Program-made: the position numbers and the translations under genes | Origin: Struthio camelus | Lineage: Eukaryota > Chordata > Aves > Struthioniformes > Struthionidae | Reading direction: 5' to 3' | Length of the DNA: 64,000 bases | Assembly: GCF_040807025.1 (NCBI RefSeq) | Contig: NC_090952.1 | Coordinates: 25,665,068 to 25,729,067 of the forward strand | The notes under the pieces: generated by a model | Told to the model about the DNA's origin: nothing | The model's input: the letters and a program-made list of their open reading frames with translations, nothing else | The model's database searches: none | Part shown: positions 36,354-44,635 of the stretch, one piece after another | How the letters are laid out: every line of letters begins with the position of its first letter | Numbering within the stretch: the stretch's first letter is position 1

Positions 36354-37489
36354 GGGGGGGGGGGGCTCTGCAGCGGCCGCAGACCCCGCCGCTCCCGCGC
36401 CCCCTCTCCCGGCTCCCGGGGCCGCGCTGCTGGGCTCGCCGGCGTCACGGCGAAGCTCTCGAGGCTGCTCAGGGCCTCCTTGCCCGTCACCGGGGTCTCT
36501 CTGGAGCCCCGGAAAAGCCCTGGGAAAGCAGGTGCCGAGGGCATGTGCAGTTAACATCTGTGTGATGATGGGGGACGTCCTCAGCTTGGGGGACGTGCTT
36601 AGAGCCGCCGGCAAAGAGCCACCTAAGGGAACTGAACCGCAAAGGCCTCCTGCACCACCTGGGACGGAGGGTAAAACAGTGACCCCCCCCCCCACCCGGT
36701 GCCGTGTGCGGCCCCCCAGCGGCTCCGGGCCTGGAGCCAGCAGGAGCACAGGGCTCTGGCTCTGCCCGGGGCCGGGACGGCGTCCGCAGCCGGGGAAAGT
36801 GGGCTGGGGGGGGGGTCTCCAAGCCCGCTGCGCTGCGCCCCTTCCTCCGGGCAGCTATGATGTTCCTGTGACGGCTACAGCTCGAGTTCCTCAAGCCTTT
36901 CGCCGCTGCCCTGATTTTGCAGCGCTGCGAGGTCTCTGCCGACTTCGGCGTCACCCCGGCCCCGCCAGGCACCGCGGCGTCACCCCCGTCGCGCCGTCCG
37001 GTGGTGACTCGCCCCGGCCCGTCTGGCTTCAGCACAACTAGGGCTCTCCAAACACCTCACCCCAACTTCACATCCCACGTTACCCGGCGTGTCTAACGTC
37101 ATTAACACAGTAATACGGCGTCCGCCGGGTGCGGCTGTTCAGTGCCCAGTTCCGACTGACCTGACAGTCGGTGCTGGACCGGTGTTGTGCACGTGCGTCC
37201 GCTCCCTTGCCGTTGAGGTGCACTTTGTCCCGGGCCGCGGATCTTTGCACAACCGTTGCGCCCACCGCAAATATCAGGGCACAAAGGTCGGGCCGAGCTG
37301 GCCGCCCGGGGCCCCCGACGCTGCTGCCCGGGCCGCCTCGGCCCCAGCCCCTCTCGCCCGGCCCTCGGGCCAGACCGCAGCCAGCAGCCCTCCCGCCAGC
37401 TGGTCTTGGCGAGGAAAGGGGACCGACGCCTGCCTCAAGGGCTCAGAGGCGACAGGAGAGCGGCCACGCTCCTCCCCGCCTCTCTTGGC

Positions 37490-37612
37490 TTTTTTTTTAG
37501 GTTTTTATTTCATTTTTTATTTTTTATTTTTAGTTTTTTAGGGTTTGGGTTTTTTTTTTTTAAGGGTTTTTTTAGGTTTCTTTTGGTTTTTACTTTTCTT
37601 TTTTAAGCTGAA
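37490..37612. repeat. T-rich tract
   Basis: About 120 bp of T with scattered A and G, an abrupt AT-rich break in GC-rich DNA, immediately 5' of a (CCG)n-rich patch and the C-rich minisatellite. Could be the reverse complement of an old retroelement A-tail, but no element body is recognisable. Confidence 0.6.
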
Positions 37613-37807
37613 AGTCTCAAAAGTCGAGGTCCCTCTTCGCACGCCTGCCCCGGCTGCGCTCCGGCACGGCGGCCGCGGGCGGCGGGTCCCCGCGGGGCTC
37701 CCGGCCGCCGCCGCCGCCGCCGCTCCCCGGCCCGGCCCGGCCCGGCCCCGCCGCGCTGCCCCGCAGCGCCACCTGCCGCCGCCGCCGCCGCGCTCCGCTG
37801 CGCCCCG

Positions 37808-38662
37808 GCCCCCGGAGCCCCCCAACTAGCCTGGCCCCCCGGAGCCTCCCAGAGACCCCCCCCAGCCTGGCCCCCCCCGGAGTCCCCCCCAGCCTGACCC
37901 CGCTCAGAGCCCCCCAACTAGCCTGGCCCCCCGGAGCCTCCCAGTGACCCCCCCCCAGCCTGGTCCCCCGGAGCCCCCCAATTAGCCTGGCCCCCCGGAG
38001 CCTCCCAGTAACCCCCCCCCCAGCCTGGTCCCCCGGAGCCCCCCAATTAGCCTGGCCCCCCGGAGCCTCCCAGTAACCCCCCCCAGCCTGGTCCCCCGGA
38101 GCCCCCCAATTAGCCTGGCCCCCCGGAGCCGCCCAGTAACCTCCCCCCAGCCTGGCCCCCCCGGAGCCCCCCAAGAAGTCTGGTCCCCCGGAGTCCCTCA
38201 GTGCCCTCCAGAGCCCCCCAGCTAGCCTGGTCTCCCAGTGCCTGACCCCCCCCCCCGAAGCCCCCCCAACTAGCCTGGTTCCCCGGAGCTCCCCAGTGCC
38301 CTCCAGAGCCCCCCCAACTAGCCTGGTCCCCCGGAGTCCCCCAGAGCCCCCCCCAGCCTTGTGCCCCCGAAGACTCCCCGGAGCCCCCCAACAAGTCTGG
38401 TCCCCCAGAGCCCCCCAGTGCCCTCCAGAGCCCCCCAACTAGCCTGGCCCCCCCCAGCCCCCCAGTGCCCTCCCTAGAGCCCTCCCAGCCCGGCCCCTCA
38501 GAGCCCCCAAAGCCCTGCAGCTATCCCAGTCCCTCAAAGCCCCCCAGAGTCCCTCATCGGCCCCCAACCAGCCTGGTCCGCCCCCCCCTCCCGAGACCCC
38601 TCCCAGGCTGCCCCATAGCGCCCCACTGCACCCCCCCACGCCCCGCCTGGCCCCTCCAGTGC
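37808..38662. repeat. C-rich minisatellite upstream of GJB1
   Basis: About 850 bp of tandem units of roughly 60 bp made of 'CTAGCCTGGCCCCCCGGAGC', 'CTCCCAGTAACCCC' and 'CCAGCCTGGTCCCCCGGAG' variants. Central copies (37,920-38,160) are nearly identical; flanking ones are degenerate. Long minus-strand frames across it encode Gly/Trp-rich repeats and are artefacts. Confidence 0.95.
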
Positions 38663-38725
38663 CCCCGCAGCGCCCCGAGGCCCGGGGGGGGGGGCGGCGG
38701 GGCAGGGTGGTGCCGGACGGGGCTG

Positions 38726-38750
38726 CGCTGACTCAGCCGCCGGCCTTATC
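38726..38750 (+). promoter_or_regulatory. MARE/AP-1-like site with adjacent GATA motif
   Basis: CGCTGACTCAGCC (38726-38738) matches the Maf recognition element TGCTGACTCAGCA at 11 of 13 positions and contains the AP-1 core TGACTCA. CTTATC (38745-38750), a GATA site on the minus strand, lies seven bases further. The pair is about 400 bp upstream of the P1 TATA box. Function is inferred only. Confidence 0.35.
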
Positions 38751-38925
38751 GTGGGCTGAGATTGCGGCGCCCGCGCCCCCCCCCCCGGCGGCGGCGGCCC
38801 CCCGCTGCCGCCCCGCCGCAGGGCCGGGGTGGTGGTGGGGGGGGGGGTCGAGGAAGGGGCGGGGGGGGGGGGCGGCAGCAGGCGAAGGGTCGCCGCGTCC
38901 CGCTGCGCCGCAGACCTTGGTGCGG

Positions 38926-38938
38926 GTTAATGGTTGAC
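38926..38938 (+). promoter_or_regulatory. HNF1-like site upstream of GJB1 P1
   Basis: Reads GTTAATGGTTGAC against the HNF1 consensus GTTAATNATTAAC: the first half-site is perfect and the second has two mismatches. It stands out in GC-rich surroundings about 210 bp before the P1 TATA box. Confidence 0.45.
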
Positions 38939-39146
38939 GGGGCCGGTTGAGCGGCCGAGCAGCCGCGGCGGGACCCACCGACGGGTCCGCAGCCCGGGGG
39001 GGGGGGGGGGGGGCGCGGCGGGACCCCCGGGCGCGGCGGGCAGGGCGCTGCCGGCCCCGGACACACCTGCGCTGTTTGCTCGACGGGGAAGCGGCCCCGC
39101 GGGCAGCCGGGCGCCTGGGAGGGGGCGGGCGGGCGGCGCGGCCCGG

Positions 39147-39201
39147 TATAAAGTCCAGGCTGCCGGGCTGGAGGCCCAGGTGCTGCGGCCCCGCGAGGCA
39201 G
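39147..39201 (+). promoter_or_regulatory. GJB1: GJB1 upstream promoter (P1-like) and short first exon
   Basis: TATAAAG at 39147-39153 is followed about 50 bp later by a consensus donor, CAG|GTGAGT, at 39201/39202. This predicts a start near 39175-39180 and a 5' UTR exon of about 25 nt spliced to the acceptor at 40951. A partially palindromic HNF1-like site (38926-38938) lies about 210 bp upstream of the TATA box. The liver promoter P1 of mammalian GJB1 is HNF1-driven, so this is a reasonable homologue, but position and motif are the only evidence. Confidence 0.55.
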
Positions 39202-40261
39202 GTGAGTGCTGGGTGGCCCCCACCGGGCTGGGGGTGGGGGGGGTGCGATACCCCCCCCCTCCTCCGGCTGGGGCATGGGGGGGGGTGAGGTGCAGGACGC
39301 TGCACCCCCTTCGCTCCCAGGTGGGTGCCCACCCTCCGCGGGGGTCCTGAGCCTCGTGCTCTCGCTTACGGGGGACGGCGGCATTTTCCAGCATGGGGAC
39401 GCCACGTTGCGGCCCCCCCCACCCCGTCCTGCCCCGTTGCCTTTCTGCCCCCCACCCCCCTGCCCTGGCCTCCAAGCTGTGCTCGACCCCCGCTGCGTGG
39501 GGCCAGGCTGCCCTTTGGGCTGGGCGGCGGGGTGCTGCTGCTGCCCGGCCTCCTGGCTCCTGGGGGGGGGGGCTGGTGACGATGGGGACCCCCGTCACAC
39601 CGCGGGTCCCTGGCGGACGGCTGGCACTAGGCGCGCTAGGGGTGCACAACCCGAGGGAGGTGGCACCGGGGCGTCCCCGCGGCGGGGAGGGGCTGGGCAG
39701 CGGCGCGGGACCCCGGGCAGGGCCGCGGTGCCCTTTACCCAGGCGCTGCGCTTCCTCAACGTCTCGCTGCCGCCGCGCGGCGTCCGCCGGCCCGGGCGCC
39801 CCGATGGGATGCAGTGAGCTCAGCCCCGGGCGCCGAGCTCCCTTGCAGCAGGCCCTCGAGGGCACGGCGAGGCCCAGGACCCCCTGCCCACCCCAGCACC
39901 CGCGGCGGGGTGCCAGCGCCGGCCGCAGCAGCTCAGCCTCGCGCAGGGCCCCGTGCGGACGGGGGCAGCCCTGCACCGAGGGCGCTCTGCGCTCCCGGCA
40001 CCCCGCAAACGCCGGCGATGCCGCCAGGGCCGCCCGGCTCCCCCAGCCCGCGGGGACGGGTCGGGTCCCGCCGGGCAGGGCAGCGAGCGCCCGGGTGGCG
40101 GTGGCCGGCGGGGCGAGCCGTGCGCGGGGCAAGGTGGGAGCGGGCGCCGGGCCGGGGCCGCGGGAAGGCAGCACACAGGCACTTTGTTCGGCCGGGGTGG
40201 GCGGAAGTCAGGGCGTTGGATCTGAATGCTAAAGCGTGTTGTTCAGGGGCCCATAAAGGCC

Positions 40262-40419
40262 CCTTTGTATGCAAATAGTTTATAAAGCAGCATATGACTT
40301 CCAGTGCAGGGCAGTGGCGGACAGAGACAAGGGCAGGCGGAGCAGAGCTCTGCTGCCGGCGACATGAGACCCTAGAGGGGCCTTTGCGGGCAGCTCCCGG
40401 CACCCGGCCTCGCCGGCAG
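40262..40419 (+). promoter_or_regulatory. GJB1: GJB1 proximal promoter (P2-like) and first exon
   Basis: A Sox-type core CTTTGT and a perfect octamer ATGCAAAT (40270-40277) sit side by side just before TTTATAAA (40280-40287). A predicted start near 40312 and the donor GGCAG|GTACGC (40419/40420) define a 5' UTR exon of about 108 nt, spliced to 40952, 12 nt before the ATG. Another Sox-like AACAAAG (minus strand) is at 40182-40188. Human GJB1 has a nerve promoter P2 about 0.5 kb before the coding exon, driven by SOX10 and EGR2; the arrangement here matches. Transcription start is inferred. Confidence 0.65.
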
Positions 40420-40963
40420 GTACGCGCCGGGGGGGCTCCTGGCAGCGGGGTCGCCTCGCGCCCGGCCTGGGGGCGGCTCGGGGCCGGCAGCCGGCTCCGG
40501 AGGGCCACGCGGGTGGGCGCTGGGCGCGGGGAGGCGGCTGCCGCGGGGACGAGGGGGACGAGCGCAGCGAGGTGCCGGTGCGGCCCGCGGGGCTCCCCGC
40601 CGGCTGCCGCCCTGGAGCGCGGCGCCGGGTGCGGGTCGGGGCCCCGGCGGGTGCCTGGGGGCTTCGCCCTCTTCCCCCCCGCAGGGTCCAGGCGCCTCTT
40701 GGGGTCCCTGCTGCCTGTGGCCGTGCCATGGGCTGGAGACAGCTCGTGGTCAGCTCCCCCGTCCCCGGCGCGCGCGGTGGCAGGCGGAAAGGCCGAGCAG
40801 CTCGTGGCCTGGCGCCGAGCCCGGAGCCACGCCGTCCGTCCTGCCGTCCGTCCTGCCCTCCATCCGGTCGCTTCGGCGCTGCTCCCGCCGGGACCGGGGC
40901 ACGGTGGCTCTCCATCCCCGGGATCGCTAACGCTGCCTCTCGCTCCCGCAGACGTGAGGAACG

Positions 40964-41803
40964 ATGAACTGGGCCGGCCTCTATACGGTCCTGAGCGGGG
41001 TGAACCGCCACTCCACCGCCATTGGCCGCATCTGGCTCTCCGTCATCTTCATCTTCCGGATAATGGTGCTGGTGGTGGCGGCCGAGAGCGTCTGGGGGGA
41101 TGAGAAGTCGGCCTTCACCTGCAACACGCAGCAGCCCGGCTGCAACAGCGTCTGCTACGACCACTTCTTCCCCATCTCGCACATCCGGCTGTGGGCCCTG
41201 CAGCTCATCCTGGTCACCACGCCGGCCCTGCTCGTGGCCATGCACGTGGCCTACCAGCAGCACCAGGAGAAGAAGCTGCTGATGCTGACGGGGCACGGCG
41301 ACGCCAAGCACCTGGAGGAGGTGAAGAAGCACAAGATGCGCATCGCGGGCTCGCTGTGGTGGACGTACGTCTGCAGCGTGGTGTTCAGGCTGCTCTTCGA
41401 GGCCGTCTTCATGTACCTCTTCTACATGATCTACCCGGGCTACCAGATGGTGCGGCTGGTCAAGTGCGAGGCCTACCCTTGCCCCAACACGGTCGACTGC
41501 TTCGTGTCGCGGCCCACCGAGAAGACCATCTTCACCGTCTTCATGCTGGTCACCTCCGGCATCTGCATCATCCTCAACATGGCAGAGGTGGTCTACCTGG
41601 TGGTGCGGGCGTGCGCTCGCCGCGGCCGGCCGGACTCCAACCCGCCGTCGGGGAAGGGCTCCTTCTACGGCCACAAGCTCTCCTCCGAGTACAAGCAGAA
41701 CGAGATCAACCAGCTGCTGACGGAGCAGGACGGCTCCCTCAAGGACATGCTGCGCCGCAACCCCGGGCTGCAGGAGAAGGGCGACCGCTGCTCGGCCTGC
41801 TAG
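40964..41803 (+). CDS. GJB1: GJB1, gap junction beta-1 (connexin 32)
   Basis: Connexin 32 oligomerises into hexameric hemichannels forming gap junctions, notably in liver and myelinating Schwann cells. This single coding exon gives 279 residues (human 283). N-terminus [21 protein letters not shown]; four membrane helices at about 20-40, 75-95, 130-152 and 188-210. EC1 cysteines are 53, 60, 64 (C-X6-C-X3-C) and EC2 cysteines 168, 173, 179 (C-X4-C-X5-C). The cytoplasmic loop is short, as in beta connexins. The tail carries EYKQNEIN and ends CSAC, the CaaX-like prenylation motif of Cx32. The ATG has A at -3 and follows the acceptor CCCGCAG (40951) by 12 nt, so all coding lies in one exon as in mammals. 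It lies 6.8 kb after NLGN3 and is followed by a second connexin. Confidence 0.98.
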   Translation: MNWAGLYTVLSGVNRHSTAIGRIWLSVIFIFRIMVLVVAAESVWGDEKSAFTCNTQQPGCNSVCYDHFFPISHIRLWALQLILVTTPALLVAMHVAYQQHQEKKLLMLTGHGDAKHLEEVKKHKMRIAGSLWWTYVCSVVFRLLFEAVFMYLFYMIYPGYQMVRLVKCEAYPCPNTVDCFVSRPTEKTIFTVFMLVTSGICIILNMAEVVYLVVRACARRGRPDSNPPSGKGSFYGHKLSSEYKQNEINQLLTEQDGSLKDMLRRNPGLQEKGDRCSAC

Positions 41804-41841
41804 AGCCGCCGCGGCCGCCCGCCCGCCCGCCCGCCCCTGCC

Positions 41842-41847
41842 ATTAAA
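41842..41847 (+). other. GJB1 poly(A) signal
   Basis: ATTAAA 39 bp after the GJB1 stop, following a (GCCC)n stretch. If used, the 3' UTR is only about 60 nt, far shorter than in mammals. No other signal occurs before the next gene. Confidence 0.55.
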
Positions 41848-42275
41848 GCTCCCATCCCCGACGCTGCCTCCCTCCTTTCTCCTCGCCGTCGGGCCCGGCG
41901 GGGGGTCGCGGAGGCCGGCCCGGCGGGGGGCAGCGGCGGCGCCGAGCCCCGGCAGCCGGCGCGCGGGTGGCATTGAGCGGCGGCCAAGGGCTCGCGCTGC
42001 CCCCAGCGCCGTCCCCTGCAGCCCCCGTGTATATTTAGAGGGGCGGGGGGGGGGGAAAAAGCTCCCAGGCCAAAAATAGAGGAGGGAAAAAAAAAAAAAA
42101 GGTTTTCCCAGTGGCCGTGTCATCTGCCGCTCAGGACGTGAGCCAATGGGGCCCGCAGCCGGCTCGCTGCCCGCTAACCCCTCGCCGGCCGGCCGGAGCC
42201 GTCCGCGCGCCCGCCGCTCCGGCCGGGGAGGGCTGGGGCTTGGCGGCGCGGCCGTCTTCGGGGCGTCGCGGCGCC
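41848..42275 (+). promoter_or_regulatory. Upstream region of the second connexin
   Basis: GC-rich. It contains an AT-rich TATATTTAG (about 42030, TATA-like or MEF2-like), CCAAAAATAG (about 42070, MEF2/CArG-like), an A14 run (about 42088-42102) and a CCAAT box at 42143-42147, 129 bp before the ATG. No clear splice acceptor precedes the ATG, so transcription may start here without a 5' UTR intron. Inferred from motifs only. Confidence 0.4.
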
Positions 42276-43010
42276 ATGGGGGACTGGAGCCTGCTGGGGC
42301 GGCTGCTGGAGGGCGCCCAGGAGCACTCGACGGCGGTGGGGCAGGTCTGGCTGTCCGTCCTCTTCGTCTTCCGCATCCTGGTGCTGGGGGCGGCCGCCGA
42401 GCGCGCCTGGGGCGACGAGCTGGCCGGCTTCGCCTGCGACACGCAGCAGCCCGGCTGCCAGAGCGCCTGCTACGACAGCGCCTTCCCCATCTCCCACCTC
42501 CGCTTCTGGGTGCTGCAGATCATCTTCGTCTCCACCCCCAGCCTGCTCTACCTGGGCCGCGTCCTGCACCTGCTGCGCCGGCAGGAGAAGGCCCAGCGGC
42601 GCGCGGCGGCGCGGGCCGGCGGCGGGGCCCCGCGGCGGCCGCCCCCCGGCCGGACCCGCTTGCGGGGCGCCCTGCTGAGGACCTACGTCTGCAGCGTGGT
42701 GTCCAAGGCGCTGCTGGAGGTGGGCTTCGTGGCGGGCCAGTGCGCCCTGTACGGCTTCGAGCTGAGGCCGCTCTACACGTGCCGCCGCTGGCCCTGCCCC
42801 AACGCGGTCAACTGCTACGTCTCCCGGCCCACCGAGAAGACCATCTTCATCCTCTTCATGCTGGCGGTGGCTTGCGCGTCCCTGCTGCTCAACCTCGTCG
42901 AGATCTACCACCTGGCCACCACCAAGTGCCGGCCGGGCCCCCGGCCCCGCGTCCCGCCCGGGGGGCGCAGCCCCGGCAGGGAGCCGCCAGCGGGGGACCT
43001 GGCCGTGTGA
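42276..43010 (+). CDS. Alpha-type connexin, 244 residues, adjacent to GJB1
   Basis: A complete intronless connexin with a strong Kozak context (GCCATGG). EC1 cysteines 54, 61, 65 (C-X6-C-X3-C) and EC2 cysteines 169, 174, 180 (C-X4-C-X5-C) are canonical, followed by SRPTEKTIF. The N-terminus ([23 protein letters not shown]) and [24 protein letters not shown] resemble the alpha group (GJA1/GJA4/GJA5) rather than GJB1. The cytoplasmic loop (about 101-130) is short and Arg/Pro/Gly-rich, unlike the longer loops of alpha connexins. The tail is only about 30 residues and ends DLAV, similar to the D-L-x-hydrophobic tails of Cx43, Cx40, Cx46 and Cx50 that bind ZO-1. It is GC-rich like its surroundings, with no frameshift. 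I cannot assign an orthologue; non-mammalian connexins of 27-29 kDa are the likeliest relatives. Confidence 0.92.
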   Translation: MGDWSLLGRLLEGAQEHSTAVGQVWLSVLFVFRILVLGAAAERAWGDELAGFACDTQQPGCQSACYDSAFPISHLRFWVLQIIFVSTPSLLYLGRVLHLLRRQEKAQRRAAARAGGGAPRRPPPGRTRLRGALLRTYVCSVVSKALLEVGFVAGQCALYGFELRPLYTCRRWPCPNAVNCYVSRPTEKTIFILFMLAVACASLLLNLVEIYHLATTKCRPGPRPRVPPGGRSPGREPPAGDLAV

Positions 43011-43030
43011 GCGCGACCGGCCTGGCAGCT

Positions 43031-43036
43031 AATAAA
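43031..43036 (+). other. Poly(A) signal of the second connexin
   Basis: AATAAA 20 bp after the TGA stop, implying a 3' UTR of only about 45 nt. Both connexin genes here have unusually short predicted 3' UTRs. Confidence 0.7.
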
Positions 43037-43361
43037 CGCCCGCGGCACCTCGCTGGCCTCCGGCTCGGCCCGCGGCATCGCCTCCCCCGGCTGCGGGGCC
43101 CCCGGCGCCCACCTTACTCAGGTCAGCAGCGTCCCGAAGGCTCCCCTCAAACGCCTTGTAATACCCTGGCTGCCACCCTGGGCAGCTGGGGTGGCCACTG
43201 GCTGAGGGGGGGGGGGGAAACGGGGCCACCGGTGCCTGGGGGGGGGGGACGGGCACTGGGAAGCGGCAGGCTGCCACGGGGCAGGGGGAGGCAGCGGTGC
43301 CAGCGTGCACGAGGGCCGGGCGGGCAGGGCGAGCAGCACCGTCTGGGCTGCGCAGGCAAGC
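43037..43361. other. Spacer after the second connexin
   Basis: GC-rich with several G8-G10 runs; no gene recognised. Leads directly into the minisatellite. Confidence 0.7.
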
Positions 43362-44378
43362 GCACGTGGGGATGGGTGCACAGGGACAGGGTGCATGGGG
43401 ATGGGTGCACAGGGATGGATTGCATGGGGACGGACACACAATCAGGGTGCGTAGGGATGGATTGCATGGGGACGGACACACAGTCAGGGTGCAGAGGGAC
43501 AAGGTGCATGGGGATGGGTGCACAGGGACACAGTGCATGAGGACGGACACACACGGTCAGGGTGCATGGGGATGGGTGCACAGGGATGGATTGCATGGGG
43601 AGAGACACACACGGTCAGGGTGCACAGGGACAGGGTGCATGGGGAAGGACACACAAGGTCAGGGTGCACAGGGACAGGGTGCATGGGGATGGGTGCATAG
43701 GGATGGATTGCATGGGGAGAGACACACACGGTCAGGGTGCACAGGGACAGGGTGTACAGGGACAGACACACACGGTCAGGGTGCACAGGGACAGGGTGCA
43801 TGGGGATGGGTGCACAGGGACAAGGTGCATGGGGAAGGACACACAAGGTCAGGGTGCACAGGGACAGGGTGCATGGGGATGGGTGCATAGGGATGGATTG
43901 CATGGGGACGGACACACGTGGTCAGGGTGCACAGGGACAGGGTGCATAGGGATGGATTGCATGGGGACGGACACACGTGGTCAGGGTGCACAGGGACAGG
44001 GTGCATGGGGATGGGTGCATAGGGATGGATTGCATGGGGACGGACACACGTGGTCAGGGTGCACAGGGACAGGGTGCATGGGGACAGACACACACGGTCA
44101 GGGTGCACAGGGACAGGGTGCATGGGGATGGGTGCACAGGGATGCAGTGCATGGGGACGGACACAGGCGGTCAGGGTGCACAGGGACAGGGTGCATGGGG
44201 AACGGACACACATGGTCAGGGTGCAGAGGGACGGGGTGCACGGGGGACGGACACACATGGTCGGGGTGCATGGGGACAGGGTGCACATGGTCGGGGTGCA
44301 CAGGAACAGGATACAAAGGGATGGAGGTGCATGGGAAGAGGGTGCACAGGGACGGGGCGCATGGGGACAGGCACCCAG
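43362..44378. repeat. G-rich minisatellite between the convergent connexin and ZMYM3 genes
   Basis: About 1 kb of tandem repeats built from 14-15-nt variants of GGTGCAcagGGACAG, GGTGCATGGGGATG and ATTGCATGGGGACGG. They alternate with ACACACrxGGTCAGG in higher-order units of roughly 60-75 bp. Near-identical higher-order copies (for example around 43,900-44,060) suggest recent expansion. The long open frames across it encode only repeat peptides and are artefacts. Confidence 0.95.
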
Positions 44379-44635
44379 GGCTGGTGCGCACAGCGCCGGG
44401 GCGCCCAGCCCTGCCCCTGCGCTCCCTTCCCCAGGGCCAGGCCTCACCCAGGACGGGGTGGGGCGGGGGGGGTTGAGCCCCGCACCCCGACTGCCGGCAG
44501 GGACGTGCCGAGCTGGGGCTCGCCCAGGCCCGCGGGAACGGGGAGAGGGGCCCGTGCACCCAGCAGAGCACCCTGCGCCCGCGCCGCCGCGCCTGGCTCC
44601 CGCTCCCGGGGCACCGCGAGAAAGCAGGGGCGGCC

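Larger units (their letters stand above)
35691..37489. other. NLGN3-GJB1 intergenic, proximal part
   Basis: Very GC-rich with G/C homopolymers. Two X-box-like motifs at 35,980 and 36,340. No coding exon recognised. Confidence 0.6.

Noticed and set aside
35719-37041. 440-residue plus-strand and 355-residue minus-strand open frames
   Set aside because: Compositional artefacts between homopolymers; residues are mostly Pro/Ala/Gly/Arg with no recognisable domain.
37500-37580. Interstitial telomere-like sequence (TTTAGGG words)
   Set aside because: Only a few scattered AGGG words in a T-rich tract; no tandem TTAGGG array.
40280-41674. 464-residue minus-strand open frame opposite GJB1
   Set aside because: It is the shadow of the conserved GJB1 coding exon plus GC-rich upstream DNA; no independent support for an antisense gene.
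42146-43540. 464-residue open frame overlapping the second connexin
   Set aside because: Runs in the +1-shifted frame of a GC-rich connexin exon into the minisatellite; the connexin frame has the conserved cysteines and motifs.
43562-44476. Repeat protein with (HRDRVHGDG...) units
   Set aside because: Direct translation of the minisatellite; open in several frames on both strands, with no promoter, domain or start context.
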